DNA of 64,000 nucleotides from Rhizobium ecuadorense (GTDB taxonomy: Bacteria; Pseudomonadota; Alphaproteobacteria; Rhizobiales; Rhizobiaceae), in assembly GCF_001187535.1 (NCBI RefSeq), contig NZ_LFIO01001107.1, forward strand, positions 124,001-188,000, given 5' to 3'. Made by a program: the position numbers and the translations under genes. The notes beneath the pieces are model-generated. The model did no database searches and was not told the DNA's origin. It worked only from the letters and a program-made list of their open reading frames with translations. This document shows positions 41,475 through 50,543 of this stretch, piece after piece (the stretch's first letter is position 1; each line of letters opens with the position of its first letter).

Positions 41475-42635
41475 ATGTTGAGTGAGGATGCTAAGGAGTC
41501 TTTTATAAGCGCCACCGCTCTGGTTGTTATTACCGGACATGAAGACGGCGCAACGGACCCTGGTCCAAGCGATGCCTTGTATCTCGCCAATTGGGAATAC
41601 GGGGTGAAGCCGCATTTCATCTTTCTGGATGAGCTTCGAGGCATTGCTGCAATATCGGTGGCTCTCTTGCACGCCAGCCAGGTTTTTGGCTTCAATCTCA
41701 ATTCCCACGCCTATCTGGCCGTGGATTTCTTTCTTTGCCTGAGCGGTTTCGTGCTCGCAAATGCGTACGATCAGAAACTGAGGTCGGGCGCTCTGCGAAG
41801 CCCGGCGTTCCTCCTGAAACGTATGGTGCGGCTTTATCCCATGATCGTGGTCGGTGTTGGCTTGGGCGTTCTCGCGTTGCAAGTCGCTTACGCGCCAGGG
41901 ATTTCTCTCGCTGATGTTTCGATTCTTGCGGTCGGCGCGTTACTCCTGTTGCCCGCGGGCTTTTTGCTGGGGCAGGAGGCGTTCGCGATCAACAATCCGC
42001 TTTGGTCCATCTTTTTTGAAATGGTGGCTGGCATGATTTACGGATCGGTTGCTCGCCTAAGAATTCATTTTTGGCATGAGATAGCGGCTCTCGCGTTGTT
42101 GGCGGCGGCGCTTTTCGCAATTGTTTCGATCGAAGGCACTATCGGGCCCGTTGGATTTGGGAACTGGCGAACGTTCTTTGAAGGGTTCGTCAGGGCCGGC
42201 TTTTCGTTCCTTGCCGGTATTCTCATTTTCCGCTGGCAAATCATTCAGCGGATCCCCGCTGTACGACGTCAAATCCCGCTTTTCGTCCTGATCGCTGTTT
42301 TATTTTTGCCGTTCGCCGTCCCACGCGACATCTACGATTTCGTCTGCATCGCCGTCATTATTCCAATCGTGGTGGCGCTAGCGGCTGCCGTTCCGCAGAG
42401 TGAGGAGCAGCCATTCGCGGCCTACCTTGGACAATTGTCTTATCCTCTTTACACCGTCCATTTGCCTGTTATTCAACTTGGCTCTCAATTCCAAAACGTC
42501 ACAAACAGCTTTATTCCATTGCCGATCGCCGTGAGCTGCACGCTCTTGGCTGCTGTTGCTGGGGCTCATTTTCTACACACGCAGTTCGACAGACCTGTTC
42601 GTGCTTATCTAAGCCGCAAGTTTTCTCTGAACTAA
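41475..42635 (+). CDS. Acyltransferase 3 family membrane protein
   Basis: The 386-residue protein has the acyltransferase 3 start pattern FIFLDELRGIAAISVALLHA and HAYLAVDFFLCLSGFVLANA, with the conserved Arg and His, and about ten membrane helices. Such enzymes add acetyl or other acyl groups to surface polysaccharides, lipids or Nod factors. The start is uncertain: ATG 41475 leaves about 55 residues before the family domain. GC is clearly below neighbouring genes, suggesting transfer. It is convergent with purN, two bases apart. Confidence 0.85.
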   Translation: MLSEDAKESFISATALVVITGHEDGATDPGPSDALYLANWEYGVKPHFIFLDELRGIAAISVALLHASQVFGFNLNSHAYLAVDFFLCLSGFVLANAYDQKLRSGALRSPAFLLKRMVRLYPMIVVGVGLGVLALQVAYAPGISLADVSILAVGALLLLPAGFLLGQEAFAINNPLWSIFFEMVAGMIYGSVARLRIHFWHEIAALALLAAALFAIVSIEGTIGPVGFGNWRTFFEGFVRAGFSFLAGILIFRWQIIQRIPAVRRQIPLFVLIAVLFLPFAVPRDIYDFVCIAVIIPIVVALAAAVPQSEEQPFAAYLGQLSYPLYTVHLPVIQLGSQFQNVTNSFIPLPIAVSCTLLAAVAGAHFLHTQFDRPVRAYLSRKFSLN

Positions 42636-42636
42636 A

Positions 42637-43308
42637 TTAGGCCCGGTCGCCGATCAGCGAAATCAGCTGGGCTTTAGGCGCAGTGGCCGAAGCCTCGGCA
42701 CCGATGGCCTTGCCGCCTTGCATCGTGACGCGGCCCTCGGCAAAGAGCCGCAGCGCCTGTTTGTAGATCTGATGCTCGACGGTGAGCACGCGCGCCGCGA
42801 GGCTTTCGGCCGTGTCGCCTGTGAGAACCGGAACGGCGGCCTGGCCGATGACCGGTCCCTCATCCATGCCTTCGGTGACGAAATGCACGGTGCAGCCGGC
42901 GATGCGCATGCCGGCGTCGATCGCGCGCTGATGCGTATGCAGGCCCGGAAACAGCGGCAGCAGGGAAGGGTGGATGTTGAGCATCCGGCCTTCGTAACGC
43001 TGGATGAAGGTCGCGGTCAGCAGTCGCATATAGCCGGCGAGGCAGAGGATGTCGGGGGAAAGCTCATCGAGTGCGGAAAAGATCGCCGCCTCATGCGCCT
43101 CCTTGCTGGCATAGTCCTTGCGAGGGAAGGCGTAAGTGGCGATGCCTTCGGCAGCCGCCTTGGCAAGCCCGCCGGCCTCGGCCTTGTCGGAGATTACCCC
43201 GACGATTTCCGCCGGATAGTCGGCGGCCTTGGCCGCAGCGACCAGCGCCATCATGTTGGAGCCGCCGCCGGAGATCAGGACGACGACGCGTTTGCGCTTC
43301 GCGCTCAT
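42637..43308 (-). CDS. purN: Phosphoribosylglycinamide formyltransferase
   Basis: PurN transfers a formyl group from 10-formyltetrahydrofolate to GAR in purine synthesis. The 223-residue protein has VVVLISGGGSNMMALVAAA at the start, then LCLAGYMRLL, LNIHPSLLPLFPG with the catalytic His, and CTVHFVTEGMDEGPVIGQ with the catalytic Asp. It overlaps purM as ATGA, the usual rhizobial order. Confidence 0.97.
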   Translation of the reverse strand: MSAKRKRVVVLISGGGSNMMALVAAAKAADYPAEIVGVISDKAEAGGLAKAAAEGIATYAFPRKDYASKEAHEAAIFSALDELSPDILCLAGYMRLLTATFIQRYEGRMLNIHPSLLPLFPGLHTHQRAIDAGMRIAGCTVHFVTEGMDEGPVIGQAAVPVLTGDTAESLAARVLTVEHQIYKQALRLFAEGRVTMQGGKAIGAEASATAPKAQLISLIGDRA

Positions 43309-44378
43309 ATGGCAAGCGTGCCCTTATAGACCGTGCCGGCGGCACCTTCGTCGCGGGTGATCATGCGGCCGAGTGTGACGACGGTCTCGCCCTCGGCTTC
43401 GAGGGCGGCGGAAACGGCGGCGACATTCTCGCCGGCGACGACGGCGATCATGCCGACGCCGCAGTTGAAGGTGCGCAGCATCTCCTTGGTTTCGACGCCG
43501 CCCGTCCTGGCGAGCCACGAGAACACCGTGGGAACCTTGACGGCGGCGAGATCGATCTCGGCTGCCAGGTGCTTCGGCAGCACACGCGGAATATTCTCCG
43601 GGAAGCCGCCGCCGGTGATGTGAGCCAGCGCCTTGATGGCGCCGGTCTCGCGGATCGCCTTCAGCAGCGGCTTCACATAGATGCGGGTCGGCTCGAGCAG
43701 GGCTTCGCCGAGCTTCTTGCCTTCGGCGAAGGGCGCCGGCGCATCCCAGCCGAGGCCGGACAGTTCGACGATCTTGCGCACCAGCGAGAAGCCGTTGGAA
43801 TGAACGCCGGAGGAGGCAAGCCCGAGGATCACGTCACCCTCGGCAATATCGCCGGAGGGCAGCAGCTTGCCGCGTTCGGCAGCACCGACGGCAAAGCCGG
43901 CGAGGTCGTAGTCGCCGGAGGAATACATGCCGGGCATTTCGGCCGTCTCGCCGCCGATCAGCGCGCAGCCGGCCTGCCGGCAGCCGGCGGCAATGCCGCC
44001 GACGATCGCTGCGCCCTGGTCGGGGTCGAGCTTGCCGGTGGCGAAGTAATCGAGGAAGAACAGCGGCTCGGCGCCCTGGACGACGAGATCATTGACGCAC
44101 ATGGCGACGAGGTCGATGCCGACCGTGTCGTGATAATCGGCATCGATGGCAATCTTCAGCTTGGTGCCGACGCCGTCATTGGCGGCGACCAGAACCGGAT
44201 CGGTAAAACCGGCGGCCTTGAGGTCGAACAGCCCGCCGAAGCCGCCGATCTCGCCGTCGGCGCCGGGACGCCGGGTCGAGCGCACCGCCGGTTTGATCTT
44301 CTCGACGAGGAGGTTGCCGGCATCGATGTCGACGCCTGCGTCGCTGTAGGTCAGGCCGTTTTTCCCAGACTGGCTCAT
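43305..44378 (-). CDS. purM: Phosphoribosylformylglycinamidine cyclo-ligase
   Basis: PurM closes the imidazole ring, making AIR from FGAM with ATP. The 357-residue length is normal. GLTYSDAGVDIDAGN at the start, ADGEIGGFGGLFDL, ANDGVGTKLKIA and ALIGGETAEMPGMY are all characteristic. It is the first gene of purM-purN; the 245-bp divergent gap with perM holds its promoter, though I see no clear match on that strand. Confidence 0.97.
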   Translation of the reverse strand: MSQSGKNGLTYSDAGVDIDAGNLLVEKIKPAVRSTRRPGADGEIGGFGGLFDLKAAGFTDPVLVAANDGVGTKLKIAIDADYHDTVGIDLVAMCVNDLVVQGAEPLFFLDYFATGKLDPDQGAAIVGGIAAGCRQAGCALIGGETAEMPGMYSSGDYDLAGFAVGAAERGKLLPSGDIAEGDVILGLASSGVHSNGFSLVRKIVELSGLGWDAPAPFAEGKKLGEALLEPTRIYVKPLLKAIRETGAIKALAHITGGGFPENIPRVLPKHLAAEIDLAAVKVPTVFSWLARTGGVETKEMLRTFNCGVGMIAVVAGENVAAVSAALEAEGETVVTLGRMITRDEGAAGTVYKGTLAI

Positions 44379-44530
44379 GCTGGTCTCCGATGGCTATTTC
44401 AGGCGGCGGACGCGCCGCGTCATCTGCCGGTCGCAATTGCATGACAGGGGCCTTTATGCAAGCGTCGCATGGCAAAAGCCCCCAATTTCCCGCGTCTTCC
44501 CCGAGCCTTTCCGGGATTTGGCGCGACAGG

Positions 44531-44560
44531 GTTGACCATCTTTGCGCCCGCATCCTATGT
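44531..44560 (+). promoter_or_regulatory. Candidate promoter for perM-hdaA
   Basis: TTGACC at 44532-44537 and CTATGT at 44555-44560 are 17 bases apart, near the rhizobial consensus (CTTGAC-N17-CTATAT). The promoter lies 64 bp before the perM ATG. Confidence 0.6.
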
Positions 44561-44623
44561 GCTGAATGGCCGCGTCGGTTCGGATGCGGCGTTTGGCGGC
44601 GGAAAGCGATCAGCGGGGAAGCG

Positions 44624-45748
44624 ATGCCACAGCAAGTCAGCGGCAGCAGTCTCAAGCGTCAGATTTTCTTCTGGCTGATCGTGCTCGTCTTCTTCATCGT
44701 CTTTCTCTACGTCTTCAGCTCGATCCTGCTGCCCTTCATCGCCGGCATGGCGATCGCCTATTTCCTCGATCCGGTCGCAGACAGGCTGCAGCGGCTGGGC
44801 CTGAGCCGCATGATGGCGACGGTCGTCATCCTGATCGCCTTCGTCATCACCTTCGCGCTGGCGCTGATGATCCTCATTCCCGTGCTCGTCAGCCAGTTCA
44901 ACGATTTCGCCGAGCGGCTGCCGACCTATATCAGCCAGCTGCAGCAGTTCATCGACAACTCGAAAAACTCGCTGCTGCCGGACTGGGTCAGAAGCCAGGC
45001 CGGCACGATCAAGGACAATTTCTCCGGCATCCTCTCCGAAGGCATGGGCTTTCTGACCGGGCTCTTCGCGCAGATCTGGAATTCCGGCAAGGCGATCGTC
45101 GACGTCATATCGCTGCTCGTCGTCACCCCCGTTGTCGCCTTCTATATCCTGCTCGATTGGGACCGCATGGTCGACAAGGTCGATCAGTGGATCCCGCGCG
45201 ATTATATCAGCGACGTCCGCCAGATCGCCAGCGAGATCGATCAGGCGATCGCCGGCTTCATCCGCGGCCAGGGCTCGCTCTGCCTCATCCTCGGCATTTA
45301 TTATGCCGCCGGCCTGTCGCTCGTCGGGCTGAATTTCGGCCTGCTGATCGGGCTCTTTGCCGGCATGATCAGCTTCATTCCCTATGTCGGCTCGCTGGTC
45401 GGCCTGGTTCTCGCCGTCGGCGTGGCGATCGTCCAGTTCTGGCCGGATTATCCCTGGATCGGCCTGGTGCTCGTTGTCTTCTTCAGCGGCCAGTTCCTGG
45501 AGGGCAACATCCTGCAGCCGAAGCTCGTCGGCTCCAGCGTCGGACTGCACCCGGTCTGGCTGATGTTTGCGCTGTTTGCCTTCGGCGCGCTCTTCGGTTT
45601 CGTCGGTCTTCTGGTCGCCGTGCCGGCTGCTGCCGCCGTCGGCGTCCTTGTCCGTTTCGCGCTTTCACGCTACCTTCAGAGCGATCTTTATTTTGGCGGG
45701 TCATCAGGCGGCCGCGCCCGGAAGACGAAATCAGTTTCCAATGAATGA
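44624..45748 (+). CDS. AI-2E/PerM family membrane transporter
   Basis: The 374-residue protein has about eight membrane helices with the family layout: QIFFWLIVLVFFIVFLYVF, a long periplasmic helical part, then GLYYA-type IYYAAGLSLVGLNFGLLIG and a late FLEGNILQPKLVGSSVGLHP, the PerM signature. Family members export small molecules or exchange sodium and protons. The ATG at 44624 follows a GGGGAA. It overlaps hdaA by eight bases, a pairing common in alphaproteobacteria. Confidence 0.92.
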   Translation: MPQQVSGSSLKRQIFFWLIVLVFFIVFLYVFSSILLPFIAGMAIAYFLDPVADRLQRLGLSRMMATVVILIAFVITFALALMILIPVLVSQFNDFAERLPTYISQLQQFIDNSKNSLLPDWVRSQAGTIKDNFSGILSEGMGFLTGLFAQIWNSGKAIVDVISLLVVTPVVAFYILLDWDRMVDKVDQWIPRDYISDVRQIASEIDQAIAGFIRGQGSLCLILGIYYAAGLSLVGLNFGLLIGLFAGMISFIPYVGSLVGLVLAVGVAIVQFWPDYPWIGLVLVVFFSGQFLEGNILQPKLVGSSVGLHPVWLMFALFAFGALFGFVGLLVAVPAAAAVGVLVRFALSRYLQSDLYFGGSSGGRARKTKSVSNE

Positions 45749-46454
45749 CGTGAAGAACGCTGATCCGAAGCGCAAGGCCGGAGAGCAGCTGCCGCTGGTC
45801 TTTTCGCACGATGCCGCAAGCGGGCGCGACGACCTCCTGATCTCGGAGCGTCTCGCCGCCGCCGTTTCGATCGTCGATGCCTGGCCCGCATGGCCGTCGC
45901 CGGTCGTCGTGCTCGCCGGCCCGGTCGGTTCGGGAAAATCGCATCTCGCCCGCATCTGGCGGGAATTGAGCGGCGCTGTCGACATCCATCCCGAGCTTGG
46001 CTCGGACGCCGCAATTGCCGCCGCCGCCGGCCCGGTGCTGTTCGAGGATGCCGACCGCCTCGGCTTCGACGACAATGCGCTCTTCCACGTCATCAACAGC
46101 GTGCGCGAAAACGGCACCAGCCTGTTGATAACAAGCCGTCTCTGGCCGATCTCCTGGCCGGTTTTGCTGCCGGATCTGCGTTCTCGCCTGAAAGCTGTGA
46201 CCGTCGTCGAGATCGGTGAGCCCGACGAGGCGTTGCTGTCGCAGGTGATCGTCAAGCTCTTCGCCGACCGCCAGCTTTATATAGATGACAAACTCGTGCT
46301 CTATATCGTCAACCGGATGGAGCGGTCGCTGAATGCCGCCCAGACGATCGTCGAAAGGCTGGACCGGCTCGCCCTGTCGCGGGGTACGAAAATCACCCGG
46401 TCTATGGCTGCCGAAGTATTGAATGAATTGGGAAATTCGGAGCCGGCCGATTGA
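45741..46454 (+). CDS. hdaA: HdaA/DnaA-like regulatory inactivator of replication
   Basis: The 237-residue protein is a short DnaA homologue lacking the DNA-binding domain. It has GEQLPLVF near the start, a clamp-binding type QLPL motif, then Walker A AGPVGSGKSH, a Walker B VLFEDADRLG, and late AAA+ lid segments (NRMERSLNAAQTIVERLD). In Caulobacter HdaA with the beta clamp stimulates DnaA-ATP hydrolysis and prevents over-initiation. It overlaps perM, and the ppk Pho-box-like site begins directly after its stop. Confidence 0.9.
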   Translation: MNDVKNADPKRKAGEQLPLVFSHDAASGRDDLLISERLAAAVSIVDAWPAWPSPVVVLAGPVGSGKSHLARIWRELSGAVDIHPELGSDAAIAAAAGPVLFEDADRLGFDDNALFHVINSVRENGTSLLITSRLWPISWPVLLPDLRSRLKAVTVVEIGEPDEALLSQVIVKLFADRQLYIDDKLVLYIVNRMERSLNAAQTIVERLDRLALSRGTKITRSMAAEVLNELGNSEPAD

Positions 46455-46486
46455 CTGTCACAGTTCCGTCGTGAAACTGATATAAT
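46455..46486 (+). promoter_or_regulatory. Pho-box-like site and -10 element for ppk
   Basis: CTGTCAC at 46455-46461 and CCGTCGT at 46466-46472 are 11 bases apart, as in PhoB half-sites (CTGTCAT). A perfect TATAAT at 46481-46486 follows 8 bases later. The ppk ATG is 31 bp further on. PhoB promoters have the box in place of a -35. Confidence 0.6.
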
Positions 46487-46516
46487 TGCCTTCGGCGATT
46501 GAGAACGGGGTGGACC

Positions 46517-48721
46517 ATGGACAGTGCAGTCGCAGAGCATCAGGAACTCACTCCGGAAACCAACGACAACACTCCCCCGCTGGAAGAGCTGCTCAAAAGC
46601 CCCGAGCGCTTCATCAACCGAGAATTCTCCTGGCTGCAGTTCAACCGCCGTGTCCTGGAAGAAACGCTGAATACCGAGCATCCGCTGCTCGAGCGCGTTC
46701 GCTTCCTGTCGATCTCGGCCGCCAACCTCGATGAATTCTTCATGGTGCGCGTCGCCGGCCTCGAGGGCCAGGTGCGCCAGAACATCGTCATCCGCAGCCC
46801 CGACGGCAAGACGCCAGCCGAGCAGCTCGATTCGATTCTGCAGGAGATCGACCATCTGCAGATGGAGCAGCAGGCCTCGCTCGCCGTGCTGCAGCAATAT
46901 CTCGCCAAGGAAGACATCCTGATCGTGCGCCCCGGCGCCTTGAGCGATGCCGACCGCCAGTGGCTGGCCACCGAATTCGAACAGGCGATTTTTCCGGTTC
47001 TGACGCCATTGTCGATCGATCCGGCCCATCCGTTCCCGTTCATTCCGAATCTCGGCTTCTCGATCGGCCTGCAGCTCGTCAGCAAGAACGGCCGCGAGCC
47101 GATGACGGCGCTCTTGCGTCTGCCGCCGGCGCTCGATCGCTTCGTCCGTCTGCCGGACGATGGAAACACCATCCGCTACATCACGCTTGAGGATGTCGCC
47201 AACATCTTCATCCATCGGCTCTACCCGGGTTACGAGGTGCAGGGCTCCGGTACCTTCCGTGTCATCCGCGACAGCGATATCGAAGTCGAGGAAGAGGCCG
47301 AGGATCTCGTCCGCTTCTTTGAAACCGCGCTGAAGCGCCGCCGCCGCGGCAAGGTCATCCGCATCGAGACCGACTCGGAAATGCCGGCCTCGCTGCGCCA
47401 GTTCGTCGTTCAGGCGCTGAATATCCCTGACAATCGCGTCGCCGTTCTGCCGGGCCTTCTGGCGCTGAATACTCTGTCCGAGATCACCAAGGCGCCGCGC
47501 GAAGATCTCAGGTTTCCGTCCTACAACGCGCGATTTCCCGAGCGCGTCCGCGAACATGCCGGCGACTGCTTCGCCGCCATCCGCGAAAAGGACATGGTCG
47601 TCCATCACCCCTATGAATCCTTCGACGTGGTGGTCCAGTTCCTTCTCCAGGCTGCGCGCGATCCTGACGTCCTGGCGATAAAGCAGACGCTTTACCGAAC
47701 CTCCAACGACAGCCCCATCGTGCGTGCGCTGGTCGACGCCGCCGAAGCCGGCAAGTCGGTGACGGCGCTGGTCGAGCTCAAGGCCCGCTTCGACGAAGAG
47801 GCGAACATCCGCTGGGCGCGCGATCTCGAGCGCGCCGGCGTGCAGGTCGTGTTCGGCTTCATCGAGCTCAAGACCCACGCCAAGATGTCGATGGTCGTCC
47901 GCCGCGAGGAAGGTAAGCTCCGGACCTATTGCCACCTCGGAACCGGCAACTACCACCCGATCACCGCGAAGATCTACACCGACCTGTCCTATTTTACCTG
48001 CAATCCGGTCATCGCCCACGATATGGCGAACATCTTCAATTTCATCACCGGCTACGGCGAGCCGGAACAGGGCATGCAGCTTGCGATTTCGCCCTATACG
48101 ATGCGCCCGCGCATCCTGCGCCACATCGAGGAAGAAATTCAGCATGCCCGGAACGGCGCTCCGGCCGCAATCTGGATGAAGATGAACTCGCTTGTCGACC
48201 CCGACATCATCGACGCGCTCTATCGCGCCAGCCATGCCGGCGTTGAAATCGATCTCGTCGTGCGCGGCATCTGCTGCCTGCGCCCACAGGTGCCCGGCCT
48301 TTCCGAAAAGATCCGCGTCAAGTCGATCATCGGCCGCTTCCTCGAACACAGCCGCATTTTCTGCTTCGGCAACGGCCATGGCCTGCCGTCCGACAAGGCG
48401 CTGGTTTACATCGGTTCGGCCGACATGATGCCGAGAAATCTCGATCGCCGCGTCGAGACAATGGTTCCGCTGACGAATCCGACCGTTCACGAGCAGGTCT
48501 TGTCACAGATTATGCTCGGCAACGTGATTGACAATCAACAAAGCTACGAGATATTGCCCGACGGTACGTCCCGGCGCATGGAAGTGCGCAGAGGCGAGGA
48601 ACCGTTCAATGCGCAGCAGTATTTCATGACCAATCCGAGCCTGTCGGGCCGTGGTGAAGCTCTGAAGTCCAGTGCGCCGAAGCTGATCGCCGGCCTGCTC
48701 GAAGGCCGCAACAACAAGTAA
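46517..48721 (+). CDS. ppk: Polyphosphate kinase
   Basis: PPK1 makes polyphosphate from ATP through a phosphohistidine. The 734-residue protein starts with FINREFSWLQFNRRVLEE, has the catalytic segment ELKARFDEEANIRWA and the phospholipase D-like KTHAKMSMVVRRE with an active His, then HLGTGNYHPITAKIYTDLS. Length is normal. The ATG at 46517 is preferred over a TTG at 46499. It is 12 bp ahead of ppx, and has a Pho-box-like site, so induction by phosphate starvation is likely. Confidence 0.97.
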   Translation: MDSAVAEHQELTPETNDNTPPLEELLKSPERFINREFSWLQFNRRVLEETLNTEHPLLERVRFLSISAANLDEFFMVRVAGLEGQVRQNIVIRSPDGKTPAEQLDSILQEIDHLQMEQQASLAVLQQYLAKEDILIVRPGALSDADRQWLATEFEQAIFPVLTPLSIDPAHPFPFIPNLGFSIGLQLVSKNGREPMTALLRLPPALDRFVRLPDDGNTIRYITLEDVANIFIHRLYPGYEVQGSGTFRVIRDSDIEVEEEAEDLVRFFETALKRRRRGKVIRIETDSEMPASLRQFVVQALNIPDNRVAVLPGLLALNTLSEITKAPREDLRFPSYNARFPERVREHAGDCFAAIREKDMVVHHPYESFDVVVQFLLQAARDPDVLAIKQTLYRTSNDSPIVRALVDAAEAGKSVTALVELKARFDEEANIRWARDLERAGVQVVFGFIELKTHAKMSMVVRREEGKLRTYCHLGTGNYHPITAKIYTDLSYFTCNPVIAHDMANIFNFITGYGEPEQGMQLAISPYTMRPRILRHIEEEIQHARNGAPAAIWMKMNSLVDPDIIDALYRASHAGVEIDLVVRGICCLRPQVPGLSEKIRVKSIIGRFLEHSRIFCFGNGHGLPSDKALVYIGSADMMPRNLDRRVETMVPLTNPTVHEQVLSQIMLGNVIDNQQSYEILPDGTSRRMEVRRGEEPFNAQQYFMTNPSLSGRGEALKSSAPKLIAGLLEGRNNK

Positions 48722-48733
48722 AACTGGACCTAG

Positions 48734-50254
48734 ATGGTTGAATCTGAAGCCCAGGGGCGCCTTCCGGGGATCGCCCCGGTCTCCGTCGTCGATATTGGAT
48801 CGAATTCCATTCGTCTTGTCGTCTATGAAGGCATGTCCCGTTCGCCAACCGTCCTCTTCAACGAAAAGGTTCTCTGCGGCCTCGGCAGGGGCATAGCCCT
48901 GACCGGCAAAATGGATGAAGCCAGCGTCGGCAGGGCTTTGGCGTCGCTGCATCGTTTCAAAGCCCTGTCCGACCAGGCGCGCGCCGCCACCATGTATGTA
49001 TTGGCGACGGCCGCCGCGCGCGAGGCGAGCAACGGTCCTGATTTCATCCATCAGGCGGAAACCATCCTCGGCCGCAAGGTCCGCGTGCTCTCGGGCGAGG
49101 AGGAAGCGAAATTCGCCTCGCTCGGCATCATCAGCGGCTTCTTCAATCCCGATGGGATCGCCGGCGATCTCGGCGGCGGCTCGCTTGAATTGATCGATAT
49201 CAAGGGCAAGGAGTTCGGCAAGGGCATCACCCTGCCGCTCGGCGGCCTGCGCCTGTCGGAATATGCCGGCGGTTCGCTCTCCAAGGCCCGCACCTTTGCC
49301 CGCAAGCAGGTGAAGACGGCAAAGCTGCTGTCGAAAGGCGAGGGGCGCACCTTCTACGCCGTCGGCGGCACTTGGCGAAACATCGCCAAGCTGCATATGG
49401 AGATGACGCATTATCCGCTGCATATGATGCAGGGTTATGAGGTCTCGCTCGAAGCGATGATGCTGTTCCTCGAACAGGTGGTGACCGCGCGCGATTCCAA
49501 GGAACCGGCGCTGCAGGCCGTATCCAAACATCGCCGCTCGCTGCTGCCCTTCGGCGCCGTCGCCATGAAGGAAGTGCTGAGCGCGATGAAGCCGTCGGTG
49601 ATTTCCTTCTCGGCGCAGGGTGTGCGCGAGGGATATCTCTATTCGCTGCTGTCGGAGGGCGAGCGCCGCCTCGATCCGCTGCTTGCCGCCGCCGGCGAAC
49701 TGGCGATCCTGCGTGCCCGTTCGCCCGAGCATGCCCGCGAGCTGGCGGAATGGACCGGCCGCATGATGCCCCTCTTCGGCATCCAGGAAACCGAAGAGGA
49801 AAGCCGCTATCGCCAGGCCGCCTGTCTGCTCGCCGATATCAGCTGGCGCGCCCATCCCGATTATCGCGGCCTGCAGGCGCTGAACGTCATCGCCCACTCT
49901 TCCTTCGTCGGCATCAGCCATCCCGGCCGCGCCTTCATCGCGCTGACCAATTACTACCGTTTCGAGGGCCTGCACGACGACGGCGCCACCGGCCCGCTGG
50001 CGCAGATCGCCACGCCGCAGCTCATCGACCGCGCCAAGCTGCTCGGCGGCATGCTGCGCGTCGTCTATCTCTTCTCGGCCTCGATGCCCGGCATCGTCAA
50101 AAACCTGACCTTCCGCAAATCGAAGAACCCGGACCTCGACCTCGAATTCGTCGTTCCCCCCGAATACCGCGACTTCGCCGGCGAACGTCTGGACGGCCGA
50201 TTGCAGCAGCTGTCGAGGCTGACGAACAAGAGGCTGGCGTTTTTGTTCGAGTAG
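48734..50254 (+). CDS. ppx: Exopolyphosphatase (Ppx/GppA family)
   Basis: Ppx degrades polyphosphate, or pppGpp in GppA-type members. The 506-residue protein starts VVDIGSNSIRLVVYEG, and has YVLATAAAREASNGPDF, SGEEEAKFASLG, GIAGDLGGGSLELIDI and AVGGTWRN, which are ASKHA ATPase motifs. A C-terminal HD-like helical part follows. It is directly downstream of ppk, so synthesis and breakdown enzymes share a transcript. Confidence 0.94.
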   Translation: MVESEAQGRLPGIAPVSVVDIGSNSIRLVVYEGMSRSPTVLFNEKVLCGLGRGIALTGKMDEASVGRALASLHRFKALSDQARAATMYVLATAAAREASNGPDFIHQAETILGRKVRVLSGEEEAKFASLGIISGFFNPDGIAGDLGGGSLELIDIKGKEFGKGITLPLGGLRLSEYAGGSLSKARTFARKQVKTAKLLSKGEGRTFYAVGGTWRNIAKLHMEMTHYPLHMMQGYEVSLEAMMLFLEQVVTARDSKEPALQAVSKHRRSLLPFGAVAMKEVLSAMKPSVISFSAQGVREGYLYSLLSEGERRLDPLLAAAGELAILRARSPEHARELAEWTGRMMPLFGIQETEEESRYRQAACLLADISWRAHPDYRGLQALNVIAHSSFVGISHPGRAFIALTNYYRFEGLHDDGATGPLAQIATPQLIDRAKLLGGMLRVVYLFSASMPGIVKNLTFRKSKNPDLDLEFVVPPEYRDFAGERLDGRLQQLSRLTNKRLAFLFE

Positions 50255-50270
50255 TCTGCGGGAGGCGTTG

Positions 50271-50463
50271 TGCCGTGCCGGCCCCCTCTGGCCTGCCGGC
50301 CATCTCCCCCACAGGTGGGGAGATCGGCTGGGCGCACCGGTTTCCCAAAACAACTGCCGTGGCAGCGCGACGAAACGGTAGAGGCGTGGGTAAGGCCAAG
50401 CCACTTGTGATCTCCCCACCTGTGGGGGAGATGCCCGGCAGGGCAGAGGGGGCTGGCACGGCA
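50271..50463. repeat. MITE-like element with 55-bp inverted arms
   Basis: The left arm 50271-50325 and right arm 50409-50463 are inverted copies with about four differences. Each arm holds CATCTCCCCCACAGGTGGGG-type symmetry. The 83-bp middle has no gene. The element lies 17 bp after ppx, before the terminator of the phytase-like gene. Confidence 0.85.
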
Positions 50464-50493
50464 TATCGTACGATGTGCCCACCAAACCAAACG

Positions 50494-50520
50494 AAAAAGG
50501 GCGGCACTCGCGCACCGCCC
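50494..50520 (-). terminator. Terminator of the phytase-like gene
   Basis: GGGCGG and CCGCCC form a 6-bp stem, followed on the minus strand by five Ts. It is 24 bp after the stop codon. Confidence 0.65.
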
Positions 50521-50543
50521 CTCCATATCACATCAAACCCAAA

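Noticed and set aside
46301..48490. A 729-codon open frame on the minus strand opposite ppk
   Set aside because: ppk has all its motifs on the plus strand. The opposite frame is a compositional shadow.
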